A stretch of DNA of 42,537 nt from Bradyrhizobium huanghuaihaiense (GCF_007830635.1 NZ_VLLA01000043.1:1-42537); one strand, 5' to 3'. Positions 32,413 through 41,472 are shown, counted from the first letter of the stretch. Numbers and translations: made by a program. The notes: a model not told the origin generated them from the sequence alone.

Positions 32413-32869
32413 GGGCTCAGCTTGAACTGTTCGAGCAGCCTCGTACGGGCTTTGTGGCCGGCTTCCTCGGGTCTCCGTCGATCAACCTCGTCCCGGCGAC
32501 CTCAAGACAAGCGGCGGCTGCGCCGCAGTTGTGTTTCAGTCCGGCGGTGCGCTGACGCTTCCGAATGCAAGAGCCAAATTGCGGACAGGTGCGGATGGCC
32601 AAGAAGTTCTGGTGGGCATTCGACCCCAGCACTTCAGCCGGGCTGGCGGCGGACCTCCGCGCGACGGGGTGGTCTCCTATTCGGCCGTCGTCGACCTCAT
32701 TCAGCCGACGGGGACCCGTACATTCACCACCATCAAGATCGGCGGCGTCGATGCGGTCGCGGAGTTGCAGGCTCATGACGTCAGCAGCCATGGCGAGCGG
32801 ATCAACCTCGCCATCGACCTCAATCGCGTGGTGCTGATCGATCCGGCCAGCGGCCTGGTCATCTCGTAA
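32409..32869 (+). pseudogene. Sugar ABC transporter ATPase (UgpC/MalK type), C-terminal remnant
   Basis: From the junction the plus strand reads QGAQLELFEQPRTGFVAGFL then GSPSINLVPA, typical of the end of the ATPase domain in MalK-like proteins. One base is missing near 32494, after which the next frame continues the TOBE-type regulatory domain (QEVLVGIRPQHFS, then INLAIDLNRVVLIDPASG). Walker A, Q-loop and signature motif are all deleted. It lies 34 bp before the SMP-30 gene and was once probably in one operon with it. Confidence 0.8.
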
Positions 32870-32903
32870 CGAGCGCCGGCAATCTGGAGAACGGGAGGAA
32901 AAA

Positions 32904-33794
32904 ATGGCGTCGAGACTGTTTGCCACCGGAATTGGAGCTCCGGAGGGGCCGGTGTGCCTGCCCGATGGATCGATGTATGTGACCGAAATGTCCGCGTCGA
33001 CCCTTTGCATCACACGGCTTGACTCTCGCGGCAATCGCAGGGTGATCCGGACGACTGGCGGGCGTCCGAACGGGTTGACGACTGATGGCCACGGCCGGAT
33101 CTGGATCGCGGAAGCAGGCCTCCGGGCGCTGATCTGCATCGACGACGGCGGAAACGAGATCCGGCGCATGCAGGGCGAAGGTACGGACCGCTTTCTATTT
33201 CCGAACGATCTTTGCTTCGGCCCGAACGGACTGCTCTACCTGACCGACTCCGGCATGGCGGCCGAAGATTTCATCAACGGCCAGGCCTTCGTCGACGGCT
33301 ATATGGACCTTGATTGGGACGGCCGTGTGTATGAGATCGATCCGGCGGCCATGAAGGTGCTACGCGTGCTCGATCGGAAGATCCGCTTCACCAACGGCAT
33401 TGCTTTCGGCTCCGACAATCACCTCTATGCCAACGCGTCCTTCACCGGCGAGATCTACCGATATGACGTGCTCGGCGAAGCCTCGCCTAGACGCGAGGTC
33501 TTCGGCAACGTCCTGCAACCGAATGCCAATCCCGATTTCAAAGGTCCGGACGGGATGGCCTTCGGCACGGATGGCCGCCTCTATTGCACGGTCTACAACC
33601 AGAAGAACGTCAGGGTGCTGGACCGACGGGGTGAAGTCGTCGACCGGCTGATCCTGGATGGGCCGCAGCCGACGAATTGTGCCTTCACGCTCGAGGGCAA
33701 GAAGCTACGCGTGACTGAAGTCGGCAAGGGGCAAGTCGAAGAGATCGATATGCCCTGCGAGGGCCTGCCGCTGCATCTGCCGAAGTTCGCCTGA
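32904..33794 (+). CDS. SMP-30/gluconolactonase family protein
   Basis: The start at 32904 follows GGGAGG closely. The 296-residue protein is a six-bladed beta propeller of the SMP-30/LRE type: APEGPVCLPDGSMYVTEM (metal Glu), GRPNGLTTDGHGRIWIAE, FPNDLCFGPNGLLYLTDSG (metal Asn), RFTNGIAFGSDNHLYA and GPDGMAFGTDGRLYCTVY. These lactonases open sugar-acid lactones in the cytoplasm or periplasm; no signal peptide is seen, so the cytoplasm is likely. It is convergent with the TRAP operon. The original promoter may have been lost with the 5' part of the ABC gene. Confidence 0.85.
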   Translation: MASRLFATGIGAPEGPVCLPDGSMYVTEMSASTLCITRLDSRGNRRVIRTTGGRPNGLTTDGHGRIWIAEAGLRALICIDDGGNEIRRMQGEGTDRFLFPNDLCFGPNGLLYLTDSGMAAEDFINGQAFVDGYMDLDWDGRVYEIDPAAMKVLRVLDRKIRFTNGIAFGSDNHLYANASFTGEIYRYDVLGEASPRREVFGNVLQPNANPDFKGPDGMAFGTDGRLYCTVYNQKNVRVLDRRGEVVDRLILDGPQPTNCAFTLEGKKLRVTEVGKGQVEEIDMPCEGLPLHLPKFA

Positions 33795-33800
33795 CGAGGT

Positions 33801-33825
33801 GCCTCGCGGTTTTGTCCCGCAAGGC
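33801..33825. terminator. Bidirectional hairpin between SMP-30 and TRAP genes
   Basis: GCCTCGCGG (33801-33809) pairs with CCGCAAGGC (33817-33825) with one mismatch and a T-rich loop. It lies between two convergent stop codons and may serve both. Confidence 0.5.
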
Positions 33826-33839
33826 GTCCCGCAGATGCG

Positions 33840-35732
33840 TCAAAGGAAGCCGATCGATAGCCAGGGCACGGCCGCGACGATCAGCGTGCCGATCAAAAGC
33901 GCGATCATGTAGCCCACGATCGGCTTCATGCCCTCGTCCGGGTTGATGCGGCTGATGGCGCAAGCCGCGTAGTAGCCGACGCCGAACGGTGGCGCGAACA
34001 GGCCGATGCCCATCGCGAGAACGACCACCATCGCGTAGTGGACATCGTGCACCCCGACCTGCCGCGCGATCGGGAACAGGAGCGGGCCGAACAAGACGAT
34101 GGCCGGGATCCCTTCCAGAACGCTGCCCAGGATCACGAAGGTCACGATCGTCACGGCAAGGAAGACAGGTACTCCGCCGGGAAGGCTGGTCATGAACTTT
34201 GCAAGAGAGGCAGAAAATCCCGACTGGGTCAGCGCCCAGGCCATGCCCGTCGCCGCGCCGATGATGAGCAGGATCGCCCCCGACAGCGAAGCCGTCTCGA
34301 CCAGCATCGGATAGATGCGGCGCCAGTCGAACTGCCGATAGATGAAGAGTCCCGCACAGGCCGAGTACAGGATCCCGATGGTCGAGACCTCCGTTGCCGT
34401 CGCAACGCCTTCGACGACGGCGGTCCGGATCACGAATGGCAGCGCGATGGCCGGTATCGCGATCACAAAGGCGCGGCCAATCTGCCGCCCCGTCGCCCGT
34501 TTGACGTGAGACAGGTCCTCGCGGCGGTATCGCCACCACACCACGGCCGCGAGCATGATCGCGAGCACCACGCCCGGAAGCAACCCGCCGGTGAACAGCG
34601 CCGAGATCGACACACCGGTCACCGAGCCGATCGTGATCAGAACGAGTGACGGGGGAATCGTCTCGGTCTGCGCCCCCGTCGCGGCCAGGAGCGCAACGAG
34701 ATCGCCGGGCTTGGCCCCACGCTGCCGCATCTCGGGAAACAGCACTGGAGCCACCGCAGCCATGTCCGCCGCCTTGGAGCCGGAGATGCCTGAGACCAGA
34801 TACATCGCCCCGACCAGCACGTAGTGCAGTCCGCCACGCACGTGGCCCAAAAGGCTTGCCAGGAAGCTGACCATGGCGCGCGCCATGCCCGTCATCTCGA
34901 TCAGAAGGCCGAGAAAGACGAAGAGAGGCACGGCAAGCAGGATCAAATGGCTCATGCCCTCGTCCATTCGTCCGATCATCACGACGTCGGGCGTGCTGGT
35001 TGTCAGGGCGAGATAGCCGACCGTGGCGAGGCCAAATGCAAACGCGATCGGCACGGCCGCAAAGACCATCGCGCCGACCACGAAAACGAAGAAGATCAGA
35101 AGATTCAGATTGCCAAGTGCCTTCAAGACCGGCGCCAGCAGAATGAACGTTCCGATGATGCCTGCGACGATCGCCAGGGAGGCCAGCAAGCTGCGCAGGC
35201 TCGCGATGCGGATGAGCCGGAGGACGGCTGCGATCAGCATCAGCCCGATGCCGATCGGCAGCGCTGCCGCACGCCAGGTGTTGACGATCTCGAGCGCCGG
35301 AGTGGTGACGAAGGCCTCGTCGGCGGCGAATTCATAGGCCGGCCAAACGACGAGCACGAGAAATGCCAGCGACGCCGCGGCCGCTATGACATCCAGGAAC
35401 GCGCGGAGCTCCGCACTGAGCACGCCGACGATGGCGGTCATCCGCATGTGCTCGCCGCGCTGGAACGCAATCACAGACCCGAGCATGGCGAGCCAGAGGA
35501 AGAGAATGCCGGCAAACTCGTCGGACCAGACGATCGGCGAGCGGAATACGTATCTGCCCACGATGCCCGCGGACAGCACCACGATCTCCGCCAGCACGAG
35601 CAAGGCCGCCGGGACTGCGACAGCGTGGCCAAGCACCATGTTCGCTGTCACCACCCATCGGCGCGAATTCGCTTGAGATCTGCCGGCCGCGAGCCCGGTA
35701 TCCACATGCGGCGTATGGCTCACGCTGGTCAT
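33840..35732 (-). CDS. TRAP transporter fused small and large permease (DctQM)
   Basis: The 630-residue protein has a DctQ-like N-terminal part (four hydrophobic segments within about 30-190, with VWSDEFAGILFLWLAMLGSV, the usual WxDE..R..F-type stretch) fused to a DctM-like part from about 200 on, with many further membrane segments. Visible DctM motifs include GMDEGMSHLILLAVPLFVF, GISGSKAADMAAVAPVLFPE and FAPPFGVGYYAACAI. Together they move a carboxylate or sugar acid delivered by the periplasmic binding protein, using an ion gradient. The start overlaps the stop of the binding-protein gene (ATGA). Confidence 0.9.
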   Translation of the reverse strand: MTSVSHTPHVDTGLAAGRSQANSRRWVVTANMVLGHAVAVPAALLVLAEIVVLSAGIVGRYVFRSPIVWSDEFAGILFLWLAMLGSVIAFQRGEHMRMTAIVGVLSAELRAFLDVIAAAASLAFLVLVVWPAYEFAADEAFVTTPALEIVNTWRAAALPIGIGLMLIAAVLRLIRIASLRSLLASLAIVAGIIGTFILLAPVLKALGNLNLLIFFVFVVGAMVFAAVPIAFAFGLATVGYLALTTSTPDVVMIGRMDEGMSHLILLAVPLFVFLGLLIEMTGMARAMVSFLASLLGHVRGGLHYVLVGAMYLVSGISGSKAADMAAVAPVLFPEMRQRGAKPGDLVALLAATGAQTETIPPSLVLITIGSVTGVSISALFTGGLLPGVVLAIMLAAVVWWRYRREDLSHVKRATGRQIGRAFVIAIPAIALPFVIRTAVVEGVATATEVSTIGILYSACAGLFIYRQFDWRRIYPMLVETASLSGAILLIIGAATGMAWALTQSGFSASLAKFMTSLPGGVPVFLAVTIVTFVILGSVLEGIPAIVLFGPLLFPIARQVGVHDVHYAMVVVLAMGIGLFAPPFGVGYYAACAISRINPDEGMKPIVGYMIALLIGTLIVAAVPWLSIGFL

Positions 35733-36754
35733 GATAGCTGGCCCGCGGCTTTTTCAAGGTGAGACCATGCCTCCTCGCCAAACTTGCCCTTCCAGTCGGC
35801 GTAAAAGCTGGTCTTAGACAGCGCCTGGCGGAAAGCGGCACGATCGACGTCGATGAACTTGAGACCTTTGGTCGACAGATCGGCGCGCAGGGACTGGCTG
35901 AGCTTTGCGATGTCTGCCCGCTGATCGACCGCGGAGCGATCGAGCTCGCGCGTCACGATCTCCTGCACATCCTTGGGCAGGCGCTCGAAGGCGCGCTTGT
36001 TGCCCAGAATCCAGTAGCCATCCCAGACGTGCCCGGTGAGGCTACACGTGCTCTGCACTTCGTAAAGACGCGCGGTCGCGATGATCGGCAACGGATTCTC
36101 CTGGCCGTCGACGACCTTGGTCTGCAACGCGGAATAGACCTCGTTGAAGTTGATCGGCGTCGGCCCGGCGCCGAGCGCCTTGAAGAGCGAGGTGAGCAGC
36201 GGCGCGGGCGGAACGCGGATCTGGAAATTCTTCAGATCATCCGGCGTCCGGACCTCGCGGCCCGACGAGGTCACCTGACGAAAGCCGTTGTCCCAGGCCT
36301 TCGAAACCGCCATGATTGGCGTCTTGGCGATTTGCGCCCGGATGTAAGTGCCGAGGTCGCCGTCCATCGCCTTCCATACGCTGTCGTAGTCGGCGAATGC
36401 GAAGCCGGTGTTCACAATGCCTGCGCTAGGTACGAGGGTGGCAAGAATCGAGGACGATTGGTTGAAGAACTCGACGCCGCCGCTGCGAACTTGGGTCAAA
36501 AGCTCGGTGTCGGAGCCGAGCTGGTTGGCCGGAAATAGCCTGATCTCCAGCCGACCGCTCGTCGCTTCGCGGATACGGTCGATCGCCTCTTGCGCCCGGA
36601 TATTCACCGGATGCGTTGGGTCCTGTCCGGTCGCGAACTTGTAGACGAACTCGGCGGCAGACGCCGGGCGGGTGAGAATCCCGCAGAGAGGAACGGTGGT
36701 GGCGGCCATCAACAGCGAACGGCGACTGATGCTTCCGGGCTTCGATGCAGTCAT
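35729..36754 (-). CDS. TRAP transporter substrate-binding protein (DctP family)
   Basis: The start at 36754 (MTASKPGSISRRSLLMAATT) has AGGAGG just upstream. The protein is 341 residues. SRRSLLMA is a twin-arginine-like signal, with likely cleavage after ASA, so it is periplasmic. The mature part has FATGQDPTHPVNIRAQEA, SGRLEIRLFPANQLGSDTEL, RQVTSSGREVRTPDDLKNFQ and NFNEVYSALQTKVVDGQENP, all typical DctP motifs; the Arg in IRVPP is the usual carboxylate-binding residue. The probable ligand is a sugar acid given the neighbouring enzymes, but it cannot be read from sequence. Confidence 0.9.
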   Translation of the reverse strand: MTASKPGSISRRSLLMAATTVPLCGILTRPASAAEFVYKFATGQDPTHPVNIRAQEAIDRIREATSGRLEIRLFPANQLGSDTELLTQVRSGGVEFFNQSSSILATLVPSAGIVNTGFAFADYDSVWKAMDGDLGTYIRAQIAKTPIMAVSKAWDNGFRQVTSSGREVRTPDDLKNFQIRVPPAPLLTSLFKALGAGPTPINFNEVYSALQTKVVDGQENPLPIIATARLYEVQSTCSLTGHVWDGYWILGNKRAFERLPKDVQEIVTRELDRSAVDQRADIAKLSQSLRADLSTKGLKFIDVDRAAFRQALSKTSFYADWKGKFGEEAWSHLEKAAGQLS

Positions 36755-36947
36755 GTTTTCCTCCTGGTCCTTCATTGACGTTGCTGCCCGTTGCATCAGC
36801 GCAGGCTGACGTGCAGCTTTCCGGGTTCTTCGCTTGCCGGCTCTCGACCACCGGCATTTGGGCAGGAGCAATCACTCGCCGCCGCAACATGCGACGGGCG
36901 TAGCTCCTCACCTGGGCTTGGCTAAGTTGGCGCTTAGCGCCGGTACA

Positions 36948-37958
36948 CTAAAGCCACCGCTTGATCTGCCGTGCGACCTCTGCGGTGGAAATCCCGTAGC
37001 GGTCGTGCAGGGTCGGAAGTGCGCCGGCGTCAAGAAACTCGTCCGGCAATGCGATCTGGCGGAAGGGCGGATGGACGCCGGAACGCATCAGAAGCGCGGC
37101 AGCCGCCTCGCCGAGACCGCCAATCGTTGTGTGGTTTTCGGCAACGACGACCAGGCGGCCCGACTTGCCGGCTTCACGCAAGATCGTCTCGGTATCGAGC
37201 GGCTTGATGGTTGGAACATGCAGCACCGCAATATCGATGCTGTCGTCTTTCAAGGTCTGTACGGCTTCGAGCGCGCGCATGGTCATGATGCCGGATGAGA
37301 TGACCAGGGCGTCCTTCCCGTCGCGGATCAGCTTGGCCTTGCCGAGCTCGAATTTGTAGTCGTACTCGTCCAGAACGACCGGCACCTGGCCGCGCAGCAG
37401 GCGGGTGTAGACTGGCCCCTGATGCGCCGCGATGGCAGGCACCAACTGCTCGATCTCGTGGGCATCGCAGGGATCGATGACCGTCATATTTGGCATGGCA
37501 CGAAATAGCGCGAGATCCTCTGCGGCCTGGTGACTCGGGCCGTAGCCCGAGGTCAGGCCGGGCAAAGCACAAACGATCTTCACGTTGCGGTCTTCCTCCG
37601 CAATCGTCTGGTGAATGAAATCGTAAGCCCGCCGAGACGCGAACACCGCGTAAGTGGTCGCGAAAGGCATGAAGCCTTCGGCAGCGAGGCCGGAGGCGGC
37701 GCCGAACAGAAGCTGCTCGGCCATGCCCATCTGGTAATAGCGGTCCGGGAACTCCTTTGCGAAGATGTACATGTCGGTGTATTTGCCGAGATCGGCCGTC
37801 ATGCCGACCACCTCAGGGCGGTGGCGCGCGAGTTCGACGAGCGCGTGTCCGAACGGCCCCGGTCTGGTCTTCTGCCCCTCGGCTGCGATCGATGCGATCA
37901 TCGCTGAGGTGGTCAGGCGCGGCTTGCCCGGCTGCGGTGCTGATCTGACGGTCTTCAT
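36948..37958 (-). CDS. Transketolase-like C-terminal subunit
   Basis: The start at 37958 (MKTVRSAPQPGKPRLTTSAM) overlaps the stop of the N-terminal subunit (ATGA). The 336-residue protein contains the pyrimidine-binding domain (VGMTADLGKYTDM, FPDRYYQMGMAEQLLFGAAS with the catalytic Glu of MAEQ, and GLTSGYGPSHQAAEDLALFR) and a C-terminal transketolase domain. It pairs with the neighbouring subunit to form a split transketolase that uses thiamine diphosphate. Split pairs in catabolic operons often process unusual keto-sugars and need not be the housekeeping enzyme. Confidence 0.9.
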   Translation of the reverse strand: MKTVRSAPQPGKPRLTTSAMIASIAAEGQKTRPGPFGHALVELARHRPEVVGMTADLGKYTDMYIFAKEFPDRYYQMGMAEQLLFGAASGLAAEGFMPFATTYAVFASRRAYDFIHQTIAEEDRNVKIVCALPGLTSGYGPSHQAAEDLALFRAMPNMTVIDPCDAHEIEQLVPAIAAHQGPVYTRLLRGQVPVVLDEYDYKFELGKAKLIRDGKDALVISSGIMTMRALEAVQTLKDDSIDIAVLHVPTIKPLDTETILREAGKSGRLVVVAENHTTIGGLGEAAAALLMRSGVHPPFRQIALPDEFLDAGALPTLHDRYGISTAEVARQIKRWL

Positions 37959-38806
37959 GCCTGCCTCCCGGCTTCCAGCGCGGCAAGCGCGAGCTGCCAT
38001 TCGTGCGGCTCGACGCGGATGAAATGGCTCTTCTCGCGCTGCTCGAGGAAGGGAACACCCTTCCCCATCAGCGTGTCGGCGACGATGATCCGCGGCTTGA
38101 GTTCGGGATGGGACTTGGCCGCGTCGAAGGCGGCGACCACGGCATTGAGATCGTTGCCGTTGACGCGCTGCACGAACCAGCCGAAGGCCTGAAGCTTCTT
38201 GACCAGCGGCTCGAACGCCATGACCTGCGTGGAAGGACCGTCCGCCTGCTGATTGTTGACGTCGACGATGCCGATCAGATTGTCGAGCTTGTAGTGGCCT
38301 GCCGACTGGATCGCCTCCCAGACCGAGCCTTCGTCAAGCTCGCCATCGGAAAATAAGGTGTATACCCGCGCTCCGGATTTCTTGCGTTTGAGTCCCAGGC
38401 CCATGCCGACGGCGATGCTGAGTCCGAGCCCGAGCGAGCCGCCCGACATTTCCATTCCCGGTGTGTAGGAGGCCATGCCCGACATCGGCAGGCGGCTCTC
38501 GTCGCTGCCATAGGTTTCGAGTTCTTCCTCGGGGACGATCCCCGCCTCGATCAAGGCCGCGTAGAGCGCGATGGCATAATGCCCGTTGGAGAGCAGAAAG
38601 CGGTCTCGCTCCTCCCAGGACGGATCTTCGGGTCTGTAGCGCATCGCATGGAAATAGGCGACGGCGAGAACGTCAGAGATGTCGAGCGCCTGTGCGATAT
38701 AGCCTTGGCCCTGAACTTCGCCCATGCGCAGGGCATTGCGGCGAATATTGTGGGCGCGGTCCGTCAGCTTGGGCGTGTTCGTAAGCGCGTTGGTCGAGGT
38801 TTCCAT
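37955..38806 (-). CDS. Transketolase-like N-terminal subunit
   Basis: The 283-residue protein carries the thiamine-diphosphate motif: SDGELDEGSVWEAIQSAGHY ... VDVNNQQADG (the GDG-to-N pattern with SDG). Also present are FLLSNGHYAIALYAAL and GSLGLGLSIAVGMGL. It binds the pyrophosphate and Mg end of the cofactor. It lies 24 bp after the SDR gene and overlaps the C-terminal subunit by 4 bp, all in one leftward operon with the TRAP genes. Confidence 0.9.
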   Translation of the reverse strand: METSTNALTNTPKLTDRAHNIRRNALRMGEVQGQGYIAQALDISDVLAVAYFHAMRYRPEDPSWEERDRFLLSNGHYAIALYAALIEAGIVPEEELETYGSDESRLPMSGMASYTPGMEMSGGSLGLGLSIAVGMGLGLKRKKSGARVYTLFSDGELDEGSVWEAIQSAGHYKLDNLIGIVDVNNQQADGPSTQVMAFEPLVKKLQAFGWFVQRVNGNDLNAVVAAFDAAKSHPELKPRIIVADTLMGKGVPFLEQREKSHFIRVEPHEWQLALAALEAGRQA

Positions 38807-38830
38807 CGATCTGACCCTTGTCTCGCTGGC

Positions 38831-39580
38831 TCAGTGGATGAGCATGCCGCCGTTCACGTCGATCACGGCGCCGGTTACGTAGGCGGAGAGATCCGAGGCC
38901 AGGAAGGTGTAGATACCGGCGACGTCTTCGGCCGTACCGAGACGATTGAGCGGAATGCCTTCCAGGATCTTCGCCCTCATCTCGTCGGTCAGCTTGCCCG
39001 CGGTGATATCGGTGCCGATCAGGCCGGGCGTGACGCAATTGACGCGAATGCCGTCCGGACCGAACTCTCGGGCCATCGCCTTGGCGAGACCAAGTACGCC
39101 GGCCTTCGCGGCCGAATAGTGCGGGCCGCCAAAAATTCCACCACCGCGCTGGGCCGAGACCGACGACATGCATGCAATCGATCCGGCTTTCCGTCCGCGC
39201 ATATGCGGGATCACCGCCTGGGAGAGAAACAGGATGCCCTTGAGATTGACGTCCTGAATGCGATCCCAATCGGCTGCCGAGATCTCCAGGAACTTCACCG
39301 GCTGGGTGATGCCGGCATTGTTGATCAAAACATCGGTGCCGCCAAAGGATTCGATCACGCGGGCGACCGCCTGTTCGCAGGACGATTTGTCGGCGACGTC
39401 GCACCCTAGTCCGATATGGGAATTTCCGAGCGATGCCGCAGCATCCGTCGCAGCGCCGGCGTCAATATCCAGAATGGCGACCCGAGCGCCCTCGGCGGCG
39501 AACCGCCGGGCGGTGGCAAGCCCGATCCCGCGCGGCGAGGCCGCGCCCGAAATGATGGCCGTCTTACCGCTGAGCAGCAT
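38831..39580 (-). CDS. SDR-family NAD(P)-dependent oxidoreductase
   Basis: The start at 39580 (MLLSGKTAIISGAASPRGIG) has GGGAGGA 5 bp upstream. The 249-residue protein shows the Rossmann Gly motif SGAASPRGIG, the NNAG motif (LINNAGIT), the catalytic Ser (SSVSA), and YSAAKAG (catalytic Tyr-Lys). Asp in ILDIDAG after the second strand favours NAD over NADP. It probably oxidises a sugar alcohol or sugar acid for the transketolase that follows. It is the first gene of the catabolic operon, divergent from the LysR regulator. Confidence 0.9.
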   Translation of the reverse strand: MLLSGKTAIISGAASPRGIGLATARRFAAEGARVAILDIDAGAATDAAASLGNSHIGLGCDVADKSSCEQAVARVIESFGGTDVLINNAGITQPVKFLEISAADWDRIQDVNLKGILFLSQAVIPHMRGRKAGSIACMSSVSAQRGGGIFGGPHYSAAKAGVLGLAKAMAREFGPDGIRVNCVTPGLIGTDITAGKLTDEMRAKILEGIPLNRLGTAEDVAGIYTFLASDLSAYVTGAVIDVNGGMLIH

Positions 39581-39688
39581 CAGTTCCTCCCGCAAATTGT
39601 TCTTCCTTGGCGCTTAGGAATGACCCGCCGACCGCCAACGGACAAACGCGCAGTTGTCACGGATCGATGAATCTGGTTCACTTATGGG
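39581..39688. promoter_or_regulatory. Divergent promoter region LysR / SDR operon
   Basis: These 108 bp separate the two divergent starts and must hold both promoters and the LysR operator. A candidate imperfect dyad is around ATCGATGAATC (39664-39674). No exact T-N11-A site is assigned. Confidence 0.4.
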
Positions 39689-40585
39689 ATGCTGTCGAAT
39701 ATCCCCATATCGGCAATTCGTGCCTTTGAAGCGGCTGCCCGCACCGGATCGTTTCGCGATGCGGCGAATGAGCTTCACCTGACACCGAGTGCCGTTAGTC
39801 ATGCCATCCGCAAGCTGGAGGGCACCCTTCGGACCGCTTTGTTCGAGCGCAGCGCACGATCCGTGCGACTTACGCCGGCCGGCGAGAACCTGATGCGTCA
39901 CACGGGAGCGGCATTCGATCAGCTCCGCCGTGGCCTAGAGGAAGTTGCCGCGCGCGGACCACAATTGGTGCGCGTCCATTCCGCGCCCAGCTTTGCTGCG
40001 CAATGGCTGGCACCACGGCTTGCACAGTTTCTCGCTGCTTACCCGAAGCTCGAGGTTCGGCTGGCTGCAAGCACGGACTATGCGCGCTTCAGCAACGATG
40101 ATTTCGATATCGACATCGTCTACGGTCCGCCACGCGCGGAGGGCGTCGAAATTGTCCCTCTGCCGGAGGAGACGGTCACGCCGCTCTGCTCGCCCTCGCT
40201 CGCAAAATCGATCAGGAAGCCTGCCGATCTCCTCGATCAGACGCTCATCCGCTCCGACGTGAAGCGGGTGCAGTGGCATCAATGGTTCACCGCGAATGGG
40301 TTAGAAGCACCTGCGCTTCACGGCATGAGATTCGACCGAAGCTTTCTTGCGATCGCGACGGCTGCAGAGGGATTGGGCGTGGCCTTGGAATCAACGCTTC
40401 TGGCCGAACGCGAACTGGCGTGCGGGCGCTTGGTCGCTCCATTGGCCGGACGCGCCAACGATATCCGCTACGTCGGTCACCGCTTGATCTACCCGCGCGC
40501 AAGCCGACAAAGATCGTCGGTACGAGCTTTTGCGGATTGGGTGGTGGCCCAACTCGGCGGCGGAGATGTTCGCTCCTCGCAGTGA
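39689..40585 (+). CDS. LysR-family regulator (GcvA-like) of the catabolic operon
   Basis: The 298-residue protein has the N-terminal winged helix AIRAFEAAARTGSFRDAANE followed by LHLTPSAVSHAIRKLEGTLR, and a GcvA-type ligand-binding domain (LAPRLAQFLAAYPKLEVRLA, FDIDIVYGPP, TPLCSPSLA). It lies divergently next to the SDR-transketolase-TRAP operon with 108 bp between the starts, the classic LysR layout. It probably activates that operon when the transported compound is present. Confidence 0.9.
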   Translation: MLSNIPISAIRAFEAAARTGSFRDAANELHLTPSAVSHAIRKLEGTLRTALFERSARSVRLTPAGENLMRHTGAAFDQLRRGLEEVAARGPQLVRVHSAPSFAAQWLAPRLAQFLAAYPKLEVRLAASTDYARFSNDDFDIDIVYGPPRAEGVEIVPLPEETVTPLCSPSLAKSIRKPADLLDQTLIRSDVKRVQWHQWFTANGLEAPALHGMRFDRSFLAIATAAEGLGVALESTLLAERELACGRLVAPLAGRANDIRYVGHRLIYPRASRQRSSVRAFADWVVAQLGGGDVRSSQ

Positions 40586-41027
40586 GACCTCATCGAGATA
40601 TTCCTGAAGCTGATGCGGAAATCCACCGCGTTTTGAGGATCTGCCCTTCATAGGAACCCCTCCGACCGCGTGCACGTTGCCGTATCGCTTCAGGACCCCC
40701 TGCCTTGGAGCGCCCCAACAGCGGCCTCCGCGTTGCCCCCGCGGGGGTCGTTTTATCGCGAGGCACAATGGACGAGGGTTGGAGAGTAGTGTTCGCGATT
40801 AGCGCCACTGCCGTGGTCGCCGGGGGCGCGCCTTCTTTGCCATCCGGTTTATCATCGGTCTGCACCTTTAAGGTCGCCCCTTACCCGTATTTTTCCCTAG
40901 GTCCAAAGTCTCACATCCACACACCAGTGGAGAAAGTGTCATCGGTGCACTACGGCTTGCGCTCCCGCATCGGTTGCAGTTGGATAGAGGAGCGAATTTA
41001 CAAGAGACGTTTTTGAGGGGGAACAAT
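40586..41027. other. Stretch after the LysR gene without a supportable gene
   Basis: The palindrome CCCCCGCGGGGG (40736-40747), followed by TCGTTTTA, could be a terminator. An open frame at 40705-41016 has no family features and an odd composition, and is not called. Confidence 0.45.
40736..40755 (+). terminator. GC-palindrome with T-run
   Basis: CCCCCGCGGGGG with TCGTTTTA after it. The stem can only use about five pairs, and it lies 150 bp after the LysR stop, so it is a weak candidate. Confidence 0.35.
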
Positions 41028-41246
41028 ATGAGGGCAGCAACGCTCGTTGCCGGGCTTTTTTTGGCAATCGGAATAATTGGACCGGCCGATGCTCGCGGAG
41101 GAGGTCACGGGGGCCGTGTCAGCTATGGCGGCGGACACCACACCTCAAGCCACGGCGGCAGCTTTTCAGGCGGCTCGGGATCGTTGCACCGCGGCGGGAC
41201 CTATGTGAATTCAAACACCGGGAACCGTTACGGCACCCACCAATAA
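41028..41246 (+). CDS. Small secreted Gly/His-rich protein
   Basis: The start at 41028 follows GAGGGGG by 7 bp. The 72-residue protein has a signal peptide (MRAATLVAGLFLAIGIIGPA, cleavage likely after DAR or ADA) and a mature part of Gly, His and Ser repeats (GGGHGGRVSYGGGHH) ending GNRYGTHQ. Such proteins are frequent in Bradyrhizobium; they may bind metal through His, but no function is established. Confidence 0.7.
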   Translation: MRAATLVAGLFLAIGIIGPADARGGGHGGRVSYGGGHHTSSHGGSFSGGSGSLHRGGTYVNSNTGNRYGTHQ

Positions 41247-41257
41247 GAGGAAGCGCA

Positions 41258-41461
41258 ATGGCGAAGTCGACCCGGAATAGCGGCAAGCAGTCGACGTCAG
41301 GCGAAGTGAGCCAACTCAAACAACTTGTGAAGGGCAACACACCGACGCGAGTGATCGGCCTGAAGTTGGGCCGAACCGAAAACGCGATCTACAACAAAGC
41401 ATCTGAGGAAGGAATCTCACTGGCTCCGACGAACCAAAGCCCCTACGGCACGAAGAAGTAG
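41258..41461 (+). CDS. Small conserved rhizobial protein of unknown function
   Basis: The 67-residue protein begins MAKSTRNSGKQSTSGEVSQL and contains LKQLVKGNTPTRVIGLKLGR then TENAIYNKASEEGISL. The helix-turn-helix-like LKLGRTENAIYNKASEEG resembles SANT/GcrA-type small DNA-binding segments (RT..AI..KA...G). It lies 12 bp after the Gly/His-rich protein, and GAGGAAG sits before its start. Confidence 0.65.
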   Translation: MAKSTRNSGKQSTSGEVSQLKQLVKGNTPTRVIGLKLGRTENAIYNKASEEGISLAPTNQSPYGTKK

Positions 41462-41472
41462 GTACGGAGATC

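Noticed and set aside
34824..35762. Plus-strand frame of 312 codons opposite the TRAP permease
   Set aside because: Composition is charge-rich shadow of a membrane protein; the permease on the minus strand is unmistakable.
40705..41016. Plus-strand frame of 103 codons
   Set aside because: No signal, domain or convincing ribosome-binding site; it covers a GC palindrome.
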